DNA of 36,498 nucleotides from Betaproteobacteria bacterium SG8_39 (GCA_001303445.1 LJTQ01000009.1:1-36498); one strand, 5' to 3'; shown: positions 23,121 to 34,841, counted from the stretch's first letter. A program made the numbers and translations. Notes: a model not told the origin generated them from the letters alone.

Positions 23121-24313
23121 CAGATCACCTTGTCCTTTTTCAGTTGCGCGAGATCCGCGTCGCGGTAGCCGATCTCTTTCAAGATTTCCTCGGTGTGCTC
23201 GCCGAGCTCGGGCGATGCACAGGCCATTGACGCCGGCGTACGCGTCAGCTTGACCGCCTGGTTGACGATGCGGAAATCGCCCAGCCGCGGATGATGCACG
23301 GTCGCCGCCGCCTCGAGATGCTGCACCTGCGGATCGCTGAACACCTGATCCATCTGGTAGATCGGCCCGCAGGGCACGCCCGCGGCATTGAGGATCTCGA
23401 CCCACTCGGCGGTGGTCTTCGTCACGGTCGCCTTCTCGATTTCGGCGTTGAGCGCTTTGCGGTTTTCGGCCCGGTTCGCCTGACCGGTGAAACTCGCCTG
23501 CTTCAGCATCTCCGGTCGCCCGAGCGCCTCGCACAGCCGCTGCCACATGCCGTCGCCCGAGGCCGCGATGTTCATGTGCCCGTCCCGGGTGCGATACGCC
23601 GAGGTCGGCATGCTCGTCGGATGGTCGTTGCCGACCTGCGGCGGCACCTCGCCCTTCATCACGAAGCGCGCCGATTGAAAGTCGTTCAGCGCGATCTGTG
23701 ACTGCAGCAGACAGGACTGCACCCACTGCCCTTCGCCGGACGCCTCGCGCTCGAGCAGCGCGGTCATGATGCCGAGCGCGGCGAATAATCCCGCCGAGAC
23801 ATCGGCGATCGCCGTGCCGGCGCGCATCGGTCCCTCGCCCGGACGGCCGGTGATCGACATGAACCCGCCCATGCCCTGTGCGATCTGGTCGAAGCCGGGC
23901 CGGTTGCGGTACGGACCGTCCTGGCCGAAGCCCGAAATCGAGGCCAGGATGATGCGCGGGTTGACGGCCTTCAGCGCGGCATAGTCGAAGCCGAGCCGCT
24001 GCTTGACGTCCGGGCGGTAGTTCTCGGCCAGCACGTCGGCGGTCTCTACCAGCTTCATCAGGATCGCGCGCCCCGCCTCGGTCTTCAGGTTGAGGGTGAT
24101 CGAGCGCTTGTTGCGATGCAGGTTCTGGAAATCGGGGCCGTCGCGATCGCCGCCCATGCCTTCGTTCGGATCGACGCCCGGCGGCGACTCGATCTTGATG
24201 ACGTCGGCGCCGAAGTCGGCCAGCTGCCGAACGCAGGACGGCCCGGCGCGCACGCGCGTGAGATCGAGAATGCGGAAGCGCGCCAGCGCGCTGGAGGCAG
24301 GTCGATGTGGCAT
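23120..24313 (-). CDS. CaiB/BaiF (family III) CoA-transferase
   Basis: FRILDLTRVRAGPSCVRQLADFGADVIKIESPPGVDPNEGMGGDRDGPDFQNLHRNKRSITLNLKTE; AIADVSAG Asp motif. ATGA overlap with the crotonase gene. Confidence 0.94.
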   Translation of the reverse strand: MPHRPASSALARFRILDLTRVRAGPSCVRQLADFGADVIKIESPPGVDPNEGMGGDRDGPDFQNLHRNKRSITLNLKTEAGRAILMKLVETADVLAENYRPDVKQRLGFDYAALKAVNPRIILASISGFGQDGPYRNRPGFDQIAQGMGGFMSITGRPGEGPMRAGTAIADVSAGLFAALGIMTALLEREASGEGQWVQSCLLQSQIALNDFQSARFVMKGEVPPQVGNDHPTSMPTSAYRTRDGHMNIAASGDGMWQRLCEALGRPEMLKQASFTGQANRAENRKALNAEIEKATVTKTTAEWVEILNAAGVPCGPIYQMDQVFSDPQVQHLEAAATVHHPRLGDFRIVNQAVKLTRTPASMACASPELGEHTEEILKEIGYRDADLAQLKKDKVI

Positions 24314-24432
24314 GGGGAACCCCGTAAAGCGCCCGATTATCGTGGGATCGATCGGCGAGCGGCAAGCCGTTTCGCTGCACACAAAGCACCCCAGCGCGCG
24401 CTCGGATAAGCTACCCGCAGGAAATCCCGGCC

Positions 24433-26175
24433 ATGCACGATCTCGTCATCCGGAATGCCACGCTGGTCGACGGCAGCGGCGCTGCGCGACGCAGCGTCGA
24501 CGTGGCGATCGACAGCGACCGCTTTTCCGCGGTGGCCGACGTCGTCGGCGCCGGGCGGCGCGAGATCGACGCAGACGGTCTGCTGCTGACGCCGGGCTGG
24601 GTCGACATTCATACCCACTACGATGGCCAGGCCACCTGGGATCCTCTGCTCACACCCTCGTCCTGGCACGGCGTCACCAGCGTGGTGTTCGGCAATTGCG
24701 GCGTGGGGTTCGCCCCGGTGAAGCGCGGTGCCGAGCGCTACTTGATCAACCTGATGGAGGGCGTCGAAGACATTCCCGAGTCGGTGCTGGCCGAAGGCAT
24801 CGACTTCCGCTGGGAGTCCTTCGGCGAGTATCTCGACGCGCTGGCCGCGATGCCGCGCATCATGGACGTGGGTGCGCAGATGCCACACGGCGCACTGCGC
24901 TTTTACGTGATGGGCGAGCGAGGAGCGGATCACGCGCAAGCGCCGAGCGCCGCGGAGATCGAGCGCATGGCGGGTCTGCTCGAAGAGGCGCTGGCACTGG
25001 GGGCGTTGGGGCTCACCACCTCACGCACCCTCAAGCACCGCGCCAAGGACGGCCGCTACACGCCGAGCCTGAGCGCCGCTGAGCCCGAGCTGGCCGGACT
25101 CGCGCATGCCATGCGCCGCGCCGGGCGTGGCGTGATCGAGGTGAATTCGGATTTCGAGGGCGGCGACTTCGAGCGCCTGCGCCAGGTCGCCGAGCTGTCG
25201 CAGCGCCCGCTCACGGTGCTGCTCCTGCAGATGCATCACGTCCCGGACCGCTGGCGCGAAACGCTCGCGGGCATCCGTGCCGCACGCGCCGCAGGGCTCG
25301 AGGTGACCGGCCAGGTCGGCTCGCGCGCCATCAACATCATGATGGGGCTCGAAGCCACCGTGCATCCGTTCGTGACGCATCCGCTGTGGACGGCGATGGC
25401 GGATCTCTCCCCCGTCGAGCGCAGCCACCGCATTCGCAGCGACACCGTGCTGCGACGCCGCCTGTGGGCCGAGCGCCCGGACGACAGCCACACGCGTTGG
25501 ATCGCCGGACTGCTGGAGCGCACCTTCCAGTTCAGCGAGCCGCTCGATTACGAGCCCGTTCCTGCGCGCAGCGTCACTGCGGTCGCGCGCGCAGCGAACC
25601 GCGATCCGTTCGAGGTGGCGCTCGACTGGCTGCTCGAGAACGAGGGGCGTGCGCTGCTGCTGCACACCTTCGAGAACTACTACGACGGCGACCTCGAAGT
25701 CATCCGCGAGATGCTGCAGGACCCGGCGACGATCAGCGGGCTCGCCGACGCGGGTGCCCACGTCGGCCTGCTCTGCGATGCGGGCGCACCCACCACGATG
25801 CTCACCCATTGGGCGCGCGACCGGACTCGAGGACCCCGGCTGCCGCTCGAGAGCCTGGTGAAAAAGCAGACGCGCGATACCGCGCTGGCCTACGGCCTGC
25901 GCGATCGCGGGCTCGTCGCCCCTGGATACAAAGCCGACTTCAACCTGATCGACTTCGAGCGCCTGCGCGCGCGACTCCCGCAATTGATCTACGACCTGCC
26001 GGCCGGCGGCAGGCGCTTGGTGCAGCGCGCCGACGGCTACCGATCCACCTTCGTCTCGGGCGTCGAAGTGATGCACGAAGGTGAGCCGACCGGCGAACTG
26101 CCGGGACGGCTGGTGCGCGGGCCCCAGGCCGACGCGCATGCGCGCGCCCCTTCGAGCGCGGCGGTCTCCGGCTAG
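24433..26175 (+). CDS. D-aminoacylase / N-acyl-D-amino-acid deacylase-like amidohydrolase
   Basis: MHDLVIRNATLVDGSG, LLLTPGWVDIHTHYDGQATWDPLLTPSSWHGVTSVVFGNCGVGFAPV, SGLADAGAHVGLLCD. Confidence 0.92.
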   Translation: MHDLVIRNATLVDGSGAARRSVDVAIDSDRFSAVADVVGAGRREIDADGLLLTPGWVDIHTHYDGQATWDPLLTPSSWHGVTSVVFGNCGVGFAPVKRGAERYLINLMEGVEDIPESVLAEGIDFRWESFGEYLDALAAMPRIMDVGAQMPHGALRFYVMGERGADHAQAPSAAEIERMAGLLEEALALGALGLTTSRTLKHRAKDGRYTPSLSAAEPELAGLAHAMRRAGRGVIEVNSDFEGGDFERLRQVAELSQRPLTVLLLQMHHVPDRWRETLAGIRAARAAGLEVTGQVGSRAINIMMGLEATVHPFVTHPLWTAMADLSPVERSHRIRSDTVLRRRLWAERPDDSHTRWIAGLLERTFQFSEPLDYEPVPARSVTAVARAANRDPFEVALDWLLENEGRALLLHTFENYYDGDLEVIREMLQDPATISGLADAGAHVGLLCDAGAPTTMLTHWARDRTRGPRLPLESLVKKQTRDTALAYGLRDRGLVAPGYKADFNLIDFERLRARLPQLIYDLPAGGRRLVQRADGYRSTFVSGVEVMHEGEPTGELPGRLVRGPQADAHARAPSSAAVSG

Positions 26176-26205
26176 CTGCGGGGTGGCGCGTTACTGCGCC
26201 TGCGA

Positions 26206-29200
26206 TCACGCGCCGAGTTCGAGCCTCGAGGCGATGCCGCCCTTGTCCGCGGTACTCGGCTCGACCTTTCCGATCGCGACCCGCGTGGCGTCGAGCGCGG
26301 TACCTTCGGTGAGCCCGCGCCGCACTTCGACCCCGCGCTGCTGCGCCAGTTGCGCGAGCGCCGCCTCGGGACGCGGCGCACGGCGCGCCAGGTCGTCGAA
26401 CAGCGCCCGGTAGAACGCCTCGTCCTCGCTGCCCTGGCCCACCAGGGCCAGCGCCGGATTCACCCGCTTCGCCGGACGCCCGGCAGACTGCTCGAACCTG
26501 GCCTGGAATGTCGCGACCGCGCCTTCCCCACCGCGCTCGGTCGCAATGGCCTCGAGCGCCCGCTGCGTCTTGGCATCGCGTAGCGCGGGCTGCACGGGAT
26601 CCTCGCCCGGCTCGAGCGTCACGCCGAGCTGGCGGGCGAGCGCCACGCGCAATGCGCGCTCGTTGATCGCGCGGCCGTCCGCCACAGGATCGACGCCGCC
26701 GTGCACGGTCAGCGCGTCCCGGATCGAAGGACACGGCATCGGCGGCACCGCCGTCGCCGTCGCCGAGCGCCGCCCCGAGCACGCGGAACGGCGCCGAGAC
26801 AAGCTTGCCGAGCACGTTGCCGAGCGCGCTCATGACCACGCCACCGATACTGAACTCGGGGTGGTCAATGTCGCCTTCCACAGGCACCGCCAAGTCGATC
26901 TTGCCCTCGCTGTCTTTCAGCAGCGCGACCGCCAGATCGAGGGGCAGGTCTTTCGCATCCGGACTGTCCACGCGCTCGCCGAGCGTAAAGTTGCGCAGCA
27001 GGATCGTGTTGTTTCCCTTGAGCGCGTTGTTCTCGATCTTGTACTGCAGGCCGACGTCAAGCCGCCCGGAGGCGATCTTGCGCCCGGCGAAGGTCGCCGT
27101 GTACGGCGACAGCGTGGTCATCTCGACGTTGCGGAACCCGACGCCGATATCGGTAAAGGCCTTCGGCTGAAACGGCGCGAGCTGGCCGTCGACCCGCACA
27201 TCGCCGTACTGCCCCACCCCGCCCTCGAACTTCAGCGTCGTACGGCTCTTCGGGTCAGAGGAGATCCGGCTCGCCGCGCCCTGCAACGTGTGGACCTTCG
27301 TCGCGAAGGGCAGCACCAGGCTGAGGTCCGCGAAGTCCACTGCCCCACTCTCGACGCGCACCCTGCCCACCGAAACCGCGGTCCCATTGGCGGCCGATTT
27401 GGCCGCTGTGCCCCCCTCCGCCGGGGGCGTCGGACTCGCGGCGTCGGCCTTGAGCACCTTGGTGAGATTCACGCTGCGATCCTTGAATACGACGATCTTC
27501 GCGCCCGGTTCGCGCAGCAGTACTTCCTGCACGTCGATGCGCGCGGGATCGCTGCTGTAGCGCACCCCCTTCGCCTCGAATGCCTTCCAGGCGAGAAAAC
27601 GCTCTTTGCTGTCTGCTTCCTCGAGCAGCAGGCGCGCGACCGTCAGCTCGCCCGCGGCAGAAAGCGTCGGGCGCTCGCCCGTCTTGCGGAACGTGACCTG
27701 CGCATTACCCGACACGTCGCCGGACTTGAGCCGCAGCACCGTGAGCTTGGAAACCAGCGGCGCCAACGGCTGGATCGAGATCTGCTCGAGCCCCACGCGC
27801 GCATCGGCGCTGTCCCCCGCAATCGCGAACCGCCCCGCCGCCTGGACCCGGCCCTCCTGGGCGAGAATCAGCTTCGCGTCATAGGAAACCACCGCCTTCG
27901 AGTCGTTGCTGATGTCGCGTAACGCGGCCGTGAAATCCTTGATACCCACGGCGAGCGGCGGCTGCGTCGTTTCGTCGCGATAGGACGCCTGGAACTGCTC
28001 GAGCGCCAGCTGCTCGAGCGAGAACGCCCATGGCCTGCCTTCCTCAGCTGCGCGGCGCCCGGCGGCGATCACCTCGCGCTGAATCTTGCCCTCGTCGGCG
28101 GGATCGAGCACGTTGATGCCGCGCACACTGCCGTCTGGCGCACGCACGATCTTGGTCGCGCCGCCTCTCACGACGACCCGCGGCAATCGAATCGTGCGCG
28201 CGCCGACGTCGATGCTGCCGTCCTCGAGCGCCACTCGCTCAAAGTGCAGCAGCGGGGCATCGCCCGTCGCGCCACCGGTCACCGCCGAAAGCTCGACGTT
28301 CAACCCGGTCAGCCTCAGCGCAGGATCGCTGCCGTCGGCCAGCTCCGCGTCCAGGGCAAAACGCAGGCCCGCCGAGGCGGCGCCGATCTCGCTTGGCGCA
28401 GCGCGGCTCGCGTCACGATAGCGGAAGCCGACCGATTCCACCCTCGCCTCGTCGACGCGGAGCTTCCATGGCGCGGCCTTGACGGATGCGGACGCCTGCG
28501 CGGTGTCCTGACCGCCGTCTGTGGTGCCGCGCCGGACGATCTTCTGCCAGTCGAGCACGCCTTGCCGATCGACGTCGAGCGAAACACGACCACCACGGAC
28601 GGACAGCACGGGAACCGTCAGCGCGCGCGCCGCGAGATCGAAGCGCGCGCCCTCGAGCTGCAGGCTTTCGAGCTCGAGCAGCGACTCCGCGGTATCCGCG
28701 AACGCAAGCCCCAGGCCGCTGAGCTGCGCCTTGAGCGGGTCGATCTTCAGCACCGGCCCGTCGCGCCCATAGCTCAATTGATAGCTGAGCTCGGCGTCGA
28801 GCGTGCCCCTGGGTTCCCGGAGCGCGAGCCGGTCGCGCAGCAGCGGCCAGGCCGACGCGAGCGTCACTGCCGTTGCGCGCAGACGCCCGGTCGATGCGAC
28901 GGGTTGCAGGGAGACTTCGCCCTCCCAGTCCAGCACACCGCCGCCTGGTAGCTTCGCATTGATGCGATACGGTCCCTTGCGCCCCGCCAGCGTGGAGATG
29001 TCGCTCAGCTCGATGTTCAGCGGCGAGATGTCCAAGCGCGCAGGCGCCGACCCCGAGCGGTCCGTCATGCCGAGACGACCGCCGGACACCGCGATGTGCT
29101 GCAGAATCGCGCGCGGCGGCGCCGAAGACGGCTCGACCTCAGACGACCCGGAGGCGGACCGATCGTCGGCCAGCTGCGCGAGGTTCAGACGGCCGTTCGC

Positions 29201-29590
29201 TCCGATGACGAGTTCCAGTGCGGGTCGCTCGAGCCGGATTTCCGCGACCGTCCAGGCCCAGCGCAGCAGGCTTTTCACCTCGAGGTCGACGAACAGCCGA
29301 TCGAACGCGGCGATCGGCTCGCCGTCCTGCTCCTGGAGCCTGAAATCCCGCGCGTCCAGGGTGAGGAGAAACGGATTGATGCGGACCCGGCCGAGCTGTG
29401 CCTTGCGCTTGAGGCTTTCCTGCGCGTAGACCGGAACGTAGTGCTGGACCAGACGCGGCGCGACCCAGAAGCCGAGCGCGGCATAAAGCGCGACCAGCAG
29501 GGCAAGGGCAATCGCCCAGCGGCGCCAGCGCCGTGGTCGTGACGGCCTGGGCGCTGCGTCGGAGGTGTCGGCGTGCTCGGCTGTGCTCAT
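26206..29590 (-). pseudogene. DUF748 (AsmA-like) protein gene with a probable frameshift/deletion near the 3' end
   Basis: Frame A (29590 to about 26720) is continuous to SFDPG. The expected C-terminus (ALTVHGGVDPVADGRAINERALRVALARQLGV...RVAIGKVEPSTADKGGIASRLELGA) is in a different frame ending at 26206. Confidence 0.7.
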
Positions 29591-29690
29591 GTGAAAAGGG
29601 ATTGTGCGGCGTGCAGTTGGAGGCGCGTCCGCGCCGCGAGGCGGCGCGGGCAGTCTACGGTCGGCGGCGCTTAGACAGATTCTCCCGCGT

Positions 29691-29885
29691 CTACTCGACG
29701 TCGTCGATCCAGGCCTGCTGGATCGCCTCGAGGATCTTCTCGCCGCTGCGCCTGGGGTCGTCGTCGAAGCCCGGCAGCTCCTGGACCCAGCCGTACAACT
29801 CGGTGAAGCGCACCGTCTTCGGGTCGACGTCGGGGTGCGCGTCGGACAAGGCGATGGCGATGTCCTGGATATCGGTCCACTTCAT
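29691..29885 (-). CDS. iscX: Fe-S assembly protein IscX
   Basis: MKWTDIQDIAIALSDAHPDVDPKTVRFTELYGWVQELPGFDDDP...ILEAIQQAWIDDVE. Confidence 0.95.
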   Translation of the reverse strand: MKWTDIQDIAIALSDAHPDVDPKTVRFTELYGWVQELPGFDDDPRRSGEKILEAIQQAWIDDVE

Positions 29886-29900
29886 GGCTGAGCCTCCTGC

Positions 29901-30239
29901 CTAGTGCTCCTCGCGGGCGTAGTTGATCGTGTACTTGGGGATTTCGATCACCAGGTCCGCGTCGCGCAGTTTGGTCTGGCATGAAAGGCGGGAGTTCGCC
30001 TCCAGTCCCCAGGCCTTGTCGAGCATGTCCTCCTCCTTTTCCTCCGCCTCGTCGAGCGAATCGAAGCCCTCGCGCACCACGACATGGCAGGTCGTACAGG
30101 CGCAGGACTTCTCGCAGGCGTGCTCAATCTCGATGCCGTTTTCGAGCAAGGCGTCGAGAATCGAGCTGCCCTCGGCTGCGTCGATCTCGGCACCCGCCGG
30201 GCACAGTTCGGCGTGCGGCAGGACTTTCAGCTTCGGCAT
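29901..30239 (-). CDS. fdx: ISC-type 2Fe-2S ferredoxin
   Basis: [25 protein letters not shown]...RLSCQT ligand pattern; between hscA and iscX. Confidence 0.95.
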   Translation of the reverse strand: MPKLKVLPHAELCPAGAEIDAAEGSSILDALLENGIEIEHACEKSCACTTCHVVVREGFDSLDEAEEKEEDMLDKAWGLEANSRLSCQTKLRDADLVIEIPKYTINYAREEH

Positions 30240-32107
30240 CAGGCGTCGAAGTTCGCGATCTTCTGTCCTGCCAGCGCACGCTTCACACTGACATCCATGC
30301 GCCGCGCCGCGAAGGGCTCGGTCGTCCGGTTGAGCGCCTCCGAGGCACGCTTGATGGCGCGGTGATCACCCGATTCCATGGCGGCGGCCAACGCCACCCT
30401 GCTGCGGTCGATTTCGGCACGCTCCGCATCCTCCAGCAGCGTGCCGTCCGCGGCCAGTGCGGCGTCCACTGCAGCCAGCAAACGACGCGCTTCGACCGTC
30501 GCCTCCTGCAGTGCGCGCGCATGCATGTCGTCCTTGGCGTGCTCGACCGAGTCGCGCAGCATGCGCTCGATGTCGCGGTCGGCAAGCCCGTATGAGGGCT
30601 TCACACTCACCGACGCCTCGACGCCCGTCGTCGCCTCGCGCGCACTCACCGCCAGCAGGCCATCGGCGTCGACCTGAAAGGTCACGCGGATGCGCGCCGC
30701 ACCCGCCGTCATCGGCGGGATGCCGCGCAGCTCGAATTTGGCGAGCGAGCGGCAATCCGCGACCAGTTCGCGTTCGCCCTGCACGACGTGAATGCTCATC
30801 GCCGTCTGCCCGTCCTTGAAGGTGGTGAACTCCTGCGCCCGGGCCGCTGGAATCGTCGTATTGCGCGGGATGATCCGCTCGACCAGGCCACCCATCGTTT
30901 CGATGCCGAGAGAAAGCGGAATCACGTCGAGCAGCAGCCAGTCTTCGCCCTGCGGCTTGTTTCCGGCCAGCACGTTCGCTTGCATCGCCGCGCCCAGGGC
31001 GACGACCTTGTCCGGATCGAGGTTGTTCAGCGGGTCACACCGGAAAAAATCCGCCACCACGCGCTGAATTTCCGGCATGCGCGTCGCGCCGCCCACCATC
31101 ACCACGCCGTTCACGTCGGCGACCGTGAGCCCGGCGTCGCGCAGCGCCTTGCGCGTCGGCCCGAGGGTCTTCTGCACCAGCGTGTGGGTGATGCGGCAGA
31201 AGGTCTCGCTCTGCAGCGTGAGGTCGACCAGCTCGCCACTCGACAGGCGCGCCGTCAACGGCGCCTCGCCGTGCGCGGTCAGTGTTTCCTTTGCTTCGCG
31301 CGCCTTGCTGTACAGCAGGCGCGCGTCGCGCGGCTCGAGCAGCGACAGCCCTGCCGCCTCCAGCACCCAGCAGAAGACACGGTGATCGAAATCGTCGCCG
31401 CCGAGCGCGGCATCGCCGTTGGTGGCAAGGACCTCGAATACGCCGCGCGACAGTCGCAGGATGGAGATGTCAAAGGTGCCGCCGCCGAGATCGAACACCG
31501 CGTACACGCCCTCCGCCGCGTTTTCGAGGCCGTAGGCGATCGCCGCAGCGGTCGGTTCGTTCAGCAGACGCAGCACGTTAAGCCCGGCAAGCGTGGCCGC
31601 GTCCTTGGTCGCCTGGCGCTGTGCGTCGTCGAAGTACGCCGGCACCGTGACCACCGCGCCGCTCAGCTCGCCTCCGAGCGACGCCTCCGCGCGTGCGCGC
31701 AGGGTCTTGAGGATCTCGGCCGACACCTCGACCGGGCTCTTCACGCCCGCCACGGTCCGCAGCTGCACCATGCCCGGGGCGTCGACGAAGTCGTACGGGG
31801 CATTCTCGATGTGCGCGATGTCGCGCTGGCCGCGCCCCATGAAGCGCTTCACCGAGACGATCGTGTTCTTCGGGTCCGTGGCCTGGCTGACCTGCGCCGC
31901 ATAACCGACTTCGCAGCCACCGTCGCGGCGGTAGCGCACCACCGAGGGCAGTAGGACGCGCCCGCGCTCGTCGGGCAGAGTGACCGCCACGCCGTGCCGC
32001 ACGGTCGCGACAAGCGAATTGGTCGTGCCGAGATCGATGCCCACCGCGAGCCGGTGCTCGTGCGGCGCGGTCGACAGCCCGGGTTCGGAGATCTGCAGCA
32101 GTGCCAT
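30239..32107 (-). CDS. hscA: Fe-S protein assembly chaperone HscA
   Basis: Hsp70 motifs [45 protein letters not shown] 32107 chosen over the listed 32308 start. Confidence 0.96.
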   Translation of the reverse strand: MALLQISEPGLSTAPHEHRLAVGIDLGTTNSLVATVRHGVAVTLPDERGRVLLPSVVRYRRDGGCEVGYAAQVSQATDPKNTIVSVKRFMGRGQRDIAHIENAPYDFVDAPGMVQLRTVAGVKSPVEVSAEILKTLRARAEASLGGELSGAVVTVPAYFDDAQRQATKDAATLAGLNVLRLLNEPTAAAIAYGLENAAEGVYAVFDLGGGTFDISILRLSRGVFEVLATNGDAALGGDDFDHRVFCWVLEAAGLSLLEPRDARLLYSKAREAKETLTAHGEAPLTARLSSGELVDLTLQSETFCRITHTLVQKTLGPTRKALRDAGLTVADVNGVVMVGGATRMPEIQRVVADFFRCDPLNNLDPDKVVALGAAMQANVLAGNKPQGEDWLLLDVIPLSLGIETMGGLVERIIPRNTTIPAARAQEFTTFKDGQTAMSIHVVQGERELVADCRSLAKFELRGIPPMTAGAARIRVTFQVDADGLLAVSAREATTGVEASVSVKPSYGLADRDIERMLRDSVEHAKDDMHARALQEATVEARRLLAAVDAALAADGTLLEDAERAEIDRSRVALAAAMESGDHRAIKRASEALNRTTEPFAARRMDVSVKRALAGQKIANFDA

Positions 32108-32120
32108 GACGCCGTCCCGC

Positions 32121-32639
32121 TCAGGCCTCGATCGAGTCGTAGGCCGAGGCGATCTCCGCATCGAGCCGCTCGAGGAACTTGAGCTCACGCACCATCCCGG
32201 CCGCGCCGACGAAATCCCGGGCGGCGTCGATGCGCTCGGCCAGCTGCGCCTCGACCCGCGTGCGCTCCGCCCCAAGCTCGGCACGCAGGGCGTCGAGCGC
32301 GTCGGCATCGCGCCCCTCGGAGGCCGCTTCGAGCGCCTCGCGCAGGGTCATCTGTCGCTCGAGGAACTCGGTCGGCATCGCGGTGTTCGTCTCGAGCGCG
32401 ACGTCCACCCCGTTGAGTTCCAGCAGGTGCCGCGCGCGCTCGAGCGGATTCTGCAGCACGCGATAGGCCTCGTTGACCCGTGTCGTCCACTGCATCGACG
32501 CCCGGCGCTCTGCGTCGCCGGCGTGCGCGAAGCGGTCGGGATGGATGCGCCCCTGGATCTCGCGGTAGGCGCGGTCCAGCGCCGCGCGATCCAGCGCGAA
32601 ACCCGGTTCAAGTCCGAACAGCTCGAAGTGACTCTGCAT
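32121..32639 (-). CDS. hscB: Co-chaperone HscB
   Basis: J-domain HPDRF motif, [41 protein letters not shown]; directly upstream of hscA. Confidence 0.94.
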   Translation of the reverse strand: MQSHFELFGLEPGFALDRAALDRAYREIQGRIHPDRFAHAGDAERRASMQWTTRVNEAYRVLQNPLERARHLLELNGVDVALETNTAMPTEFLERQMTLREALEAASEGRDADALDALRAELGAERTRVEAQLAERIDAARDFVGAAGMVRELKFLERLDAEIASAYDSIEA

Positions 32640-32644
32640 CAGCA

Positions 32645-32672
32645 CCAAAAACGAAGGGGCCTGCGCCCCTTC
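32645..32672 (-). terminator. Rho-independent terminator-like hairpin between iscA and hscB
   Basis: Minus strand GAAGGGGC-GCAG-GCCCCTTC-GTTTTTGG: perfect 8-bp stem, 4-nt loop, then T5. Confidence 0.75.
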
Positions 32673-32763
32673 CGATTATCCTCCTGGATCCGTTGCAGCG
32701 AACCACCGTGCGGCGCCGCGAGCGCATCTCGCTCGTCGGCCGCTCGCCCGGGGCTGCTGCAAT

Positions 32764-33087
32764 CTAGACGTTGAAACTCTCGCCGCAGCCGCACTCGTCC
32801 TTGACGTTGGGATTGCGGAACTTGAACCCCTCGTTCAGGCCTTCGCGCGCGAAATCGAGCTCGGTCCCGTCAAGGTAGGGCAGGCTCTTCGGATCGACCA
32901 CCACCTTCACGCCGTGGCTTTCGAAGGCAAGATCGTCCGGATTCATTGCGTCGGCGAACTCGAGCTTGTAGGCCATGCCCGAGCAGCCCGAGGTGCGAAC
33001 CCCGACACGCAATCCCACGCCCTTGCCGCGCTTGGCAAGGAATGTCTGCACGTGCTGTGCCGCGCGTTCGGTCAGCGTTACCGACAT
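32764..33087 (-). CDS. iscA: Iron-sulfur cluster assembly protein IscA
   Basis: [46 protein letters not shown]...[11 protein letters not shown]. Listed ORF start 33180 is too long. Confidence 0.96.
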   Translation of the reverse strand: MSVTLTERAAQHVQTFLAKRGKGVGLRVGVRTSGCSGMAYKLEFADAMNPDDLAFESHGVKVVVDPKSLPYLDGTELDFAREGLNEGFKFRNPNVKDECGCGESFNV

Positions 33088-33097
33088 CGGTCTGCTC

Positions 33098-33532
33098 CTA
33101 GCCGAGTGCGACTTTCTGCTCGGTCGCCGCTTCCGCCGCAGGGGCCACTTCTTTGCCGTGATGCTTGCGATAGTCCGCAATCGCGGCCTTGATGGCGTCC
33201 TCTGCGAGGATCGAGCAGTGGATCTTCACGGGCGGCAGTGCCAGTTCCTCGGCAATTTGGGTGTTCTTGATGCCCTCCGCCTCGTCGAGCGTCTTGCCCT
33301 TCACCCACTCGGTGACGAGCGAGCTGGAGGCGATCGCCGAGCCACAGCCATAGGTCTTGAAGCGCGCGTCCTCGATGACGCCGTCCGCACCGACCTTAAT
33401 CTGCAGCTTCATCACATCGCCGCAGGCCGGCGCGCCGACCATGCCGGTGCCAACCGACCCATCGCCCTTGTCGAACGAGCCGACGTTGCGTGGATTCTCG
33501 TAATGATCGATGACTTTGTTGCTGTATGCCAT
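33098..33532 (-). CDS. iscU: Fe-S cluster scaffold IscU
   Basis: [24 protein letters not shown]...[15 protein letters not shown]...[21 protein letters not shown]...[19 protein letters not shown]. Confidence 0.97.
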   Translation of the reverse strand: MAYSNKVIDHYENPRNVGSFDKGDGSVGTGMVGAPACGDVMKLQIKVGADGVIEDARFKTYGCGSAIASSSLVTEWVKGKTLDEAEGIKNTQIAEELALPPVKIHCSILAEDAIKAAIADYRKHHGKEVAPAAEAATEQKVALG

Positions 33533-33603
33533 TTTTCTCTCCTGCCGAAAACTTGCGACTGCTTACTGTTCTTTCCGAAAGTCACGCACTGCGGCGCGGT
33601 TCT

Positions 33604-34839
33604 TCAGTGTGCCGCCCATTGCACCGAATTCAGATCGACGCCATCCTTGTACATCTCCCAGAGCGGCGACATCTCGCGCAATTTCGCCACCTTGGTCTTG
33701 AGGTGGTCAACGGTGTAGTCGACCTCCTCCTCGGTGGTGAAACGGCCGAGGGTAAAGCGAATCGACGAGTGCGCCAGTTCATCGGAGCGGCCGAGCGCGC
33801 GCAGCACGTACGACGGCTCGAGCGATGCCGACGTGCAGGCCGAGCCCGACGACACCGCGATGTCCTTTACCGCCATGATGAGCGACTCGCCCTCGACGAA
33901 ATTGAAGCTGACATTCAGGTTATGCGGCACGCGCTGCTCGACGTCGCCGTTGACGAAGGCCTCCTCGATCTCGGTGACGCCTTTCAGCAGACGGTCGCGC
34001 AACGCTCGGATGCGTTCGTTCTCGGTCGCCATTTCGAGTCGCGCAATGCGGAAGGCTTCGCCCATGCCGACGATCTGGTGCGTCGGCAGCGTGCCGGAGC
34101 GAAAGCCCCGCTCATGCCCGCCGCCGTGGATCTGCGCTTCCAGACGCACGCGCGGCTTGCGCCGGATATACAGTGCACCCATGCCCTTCGGGCCGTAGGT
34201 CTTGTGCGCCGAAAACGACATCAGGTCGACCTTCAGCGCCTTCAGGTCGATCGGGCACTTGCCCGTCGCCTGCGCCGAGTCGACGTGGAACAGCGCGCCG
34301 TGACGCTTGACGATCTCGCCGATCGCAGCAATGTCCTGAATCACGCCGATCTCGTTGTTGACGAACATCACCGAGACCAGGATCGTGTCCTTGCGGATCG
34401 CCGCCTCGAGCTGCCGCAGGTCCAGCAGCCCGTCCGGCCCCACGTCCAGGTAGGTCACCTCGAAGCCGCGGCGCTCGAGCTCGCGGCAGGTGTCCAGCGT
34501 CGCCTTATGCTCGGTCTTGACCGTGATGAGGTGCTTGCCCTTGGTCTTGTAGAACTCCGCCGCGCCTTTCAGCGCGAGGTTGATCGACTCGGTCGCGCCC
34601 GAAGTCCAGATGATGTCCTTGGCGTCGCAATTGACGAGTGCCGCGACCTGCGCGCGCGCATTCTCGACCGCCTCTTCTGCCTTCCAGCCGAAAGCATGCG
34701 AGCGACTCGCCGGATTGCCGAAGTGCTCGGTCAGATACGGAATCATCTTCTCGGCTACCCGCGGGTCGACCGGCGTGGTCGCCGAATAATCCAGGTAGAT
34801 GGGAAATTTCACGCTCTGCGTCCTCTGTCCGCTATCCAT
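33604..34839 (-). CDS. iscS: Cysteine desulfurase IscS
   Basis: [83 protein letters not shown]. An alternative GTG start at 34812 is possible. Confidence 0.97.
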   Translation of the reverse strand: MDSGQRTQSVKFPIYLDYSATTPVDPRVAEKMIPYLTEHFGNPASRSHAFGWKAEEAVENARAQVAALVNCDAKDIIWTSGATESINLALKGAAEFYKTKGKHLITVKTEHKATLDTCRELERRGFEVTYLDVGPDGLLDLRQLEAAIRKDTILVSVMFVNNEIGVIQDIAAIGEIVKRHGALFHVDSAQATGKCPIDLKALKVDLMSFSAHKTYGPKGMGALYIRRKPRVRLEAQIHGGGHERGFRSGTLPTHQIVGMGEAFRIARLEMATENERIRALRDRLLKGVTEIEEAFVNGDVEQRVPHNLNVSFNFVEGESLIMAVKDIAVSSGSACTSASLEPSYVLRALGRSDELAHSSIRFTLGRFTTEEEVDYTVDHLKTKVAKLREMSPLWEMYKDGVDLNSVQWAAH

Positions 34840-34841
34840 CC

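Noticed and set aside
20109-23168. 1019-aa plus-strand ORF
   Set aside because: Antisense to the clear molybdenum hydroxylase and crotonase genes. Composition (Arg/His/Ala-rich, no recognisable domain) is typical of shadow ORFs in GC-rich DNA.
25940-26205. C-terminal end of the listed 1216-aa DUF748 ORF
   Set aside because: Out-of-frame Arg-rich sequence running antisense into the amidohydrolase gene. The true C-terminus is in another frame ending at 26206.
26546-27922. 458-aa plus-strand ORF
   Set aside because: Antisense to the DUF748 gene; composition consistent with a shadow ORF.
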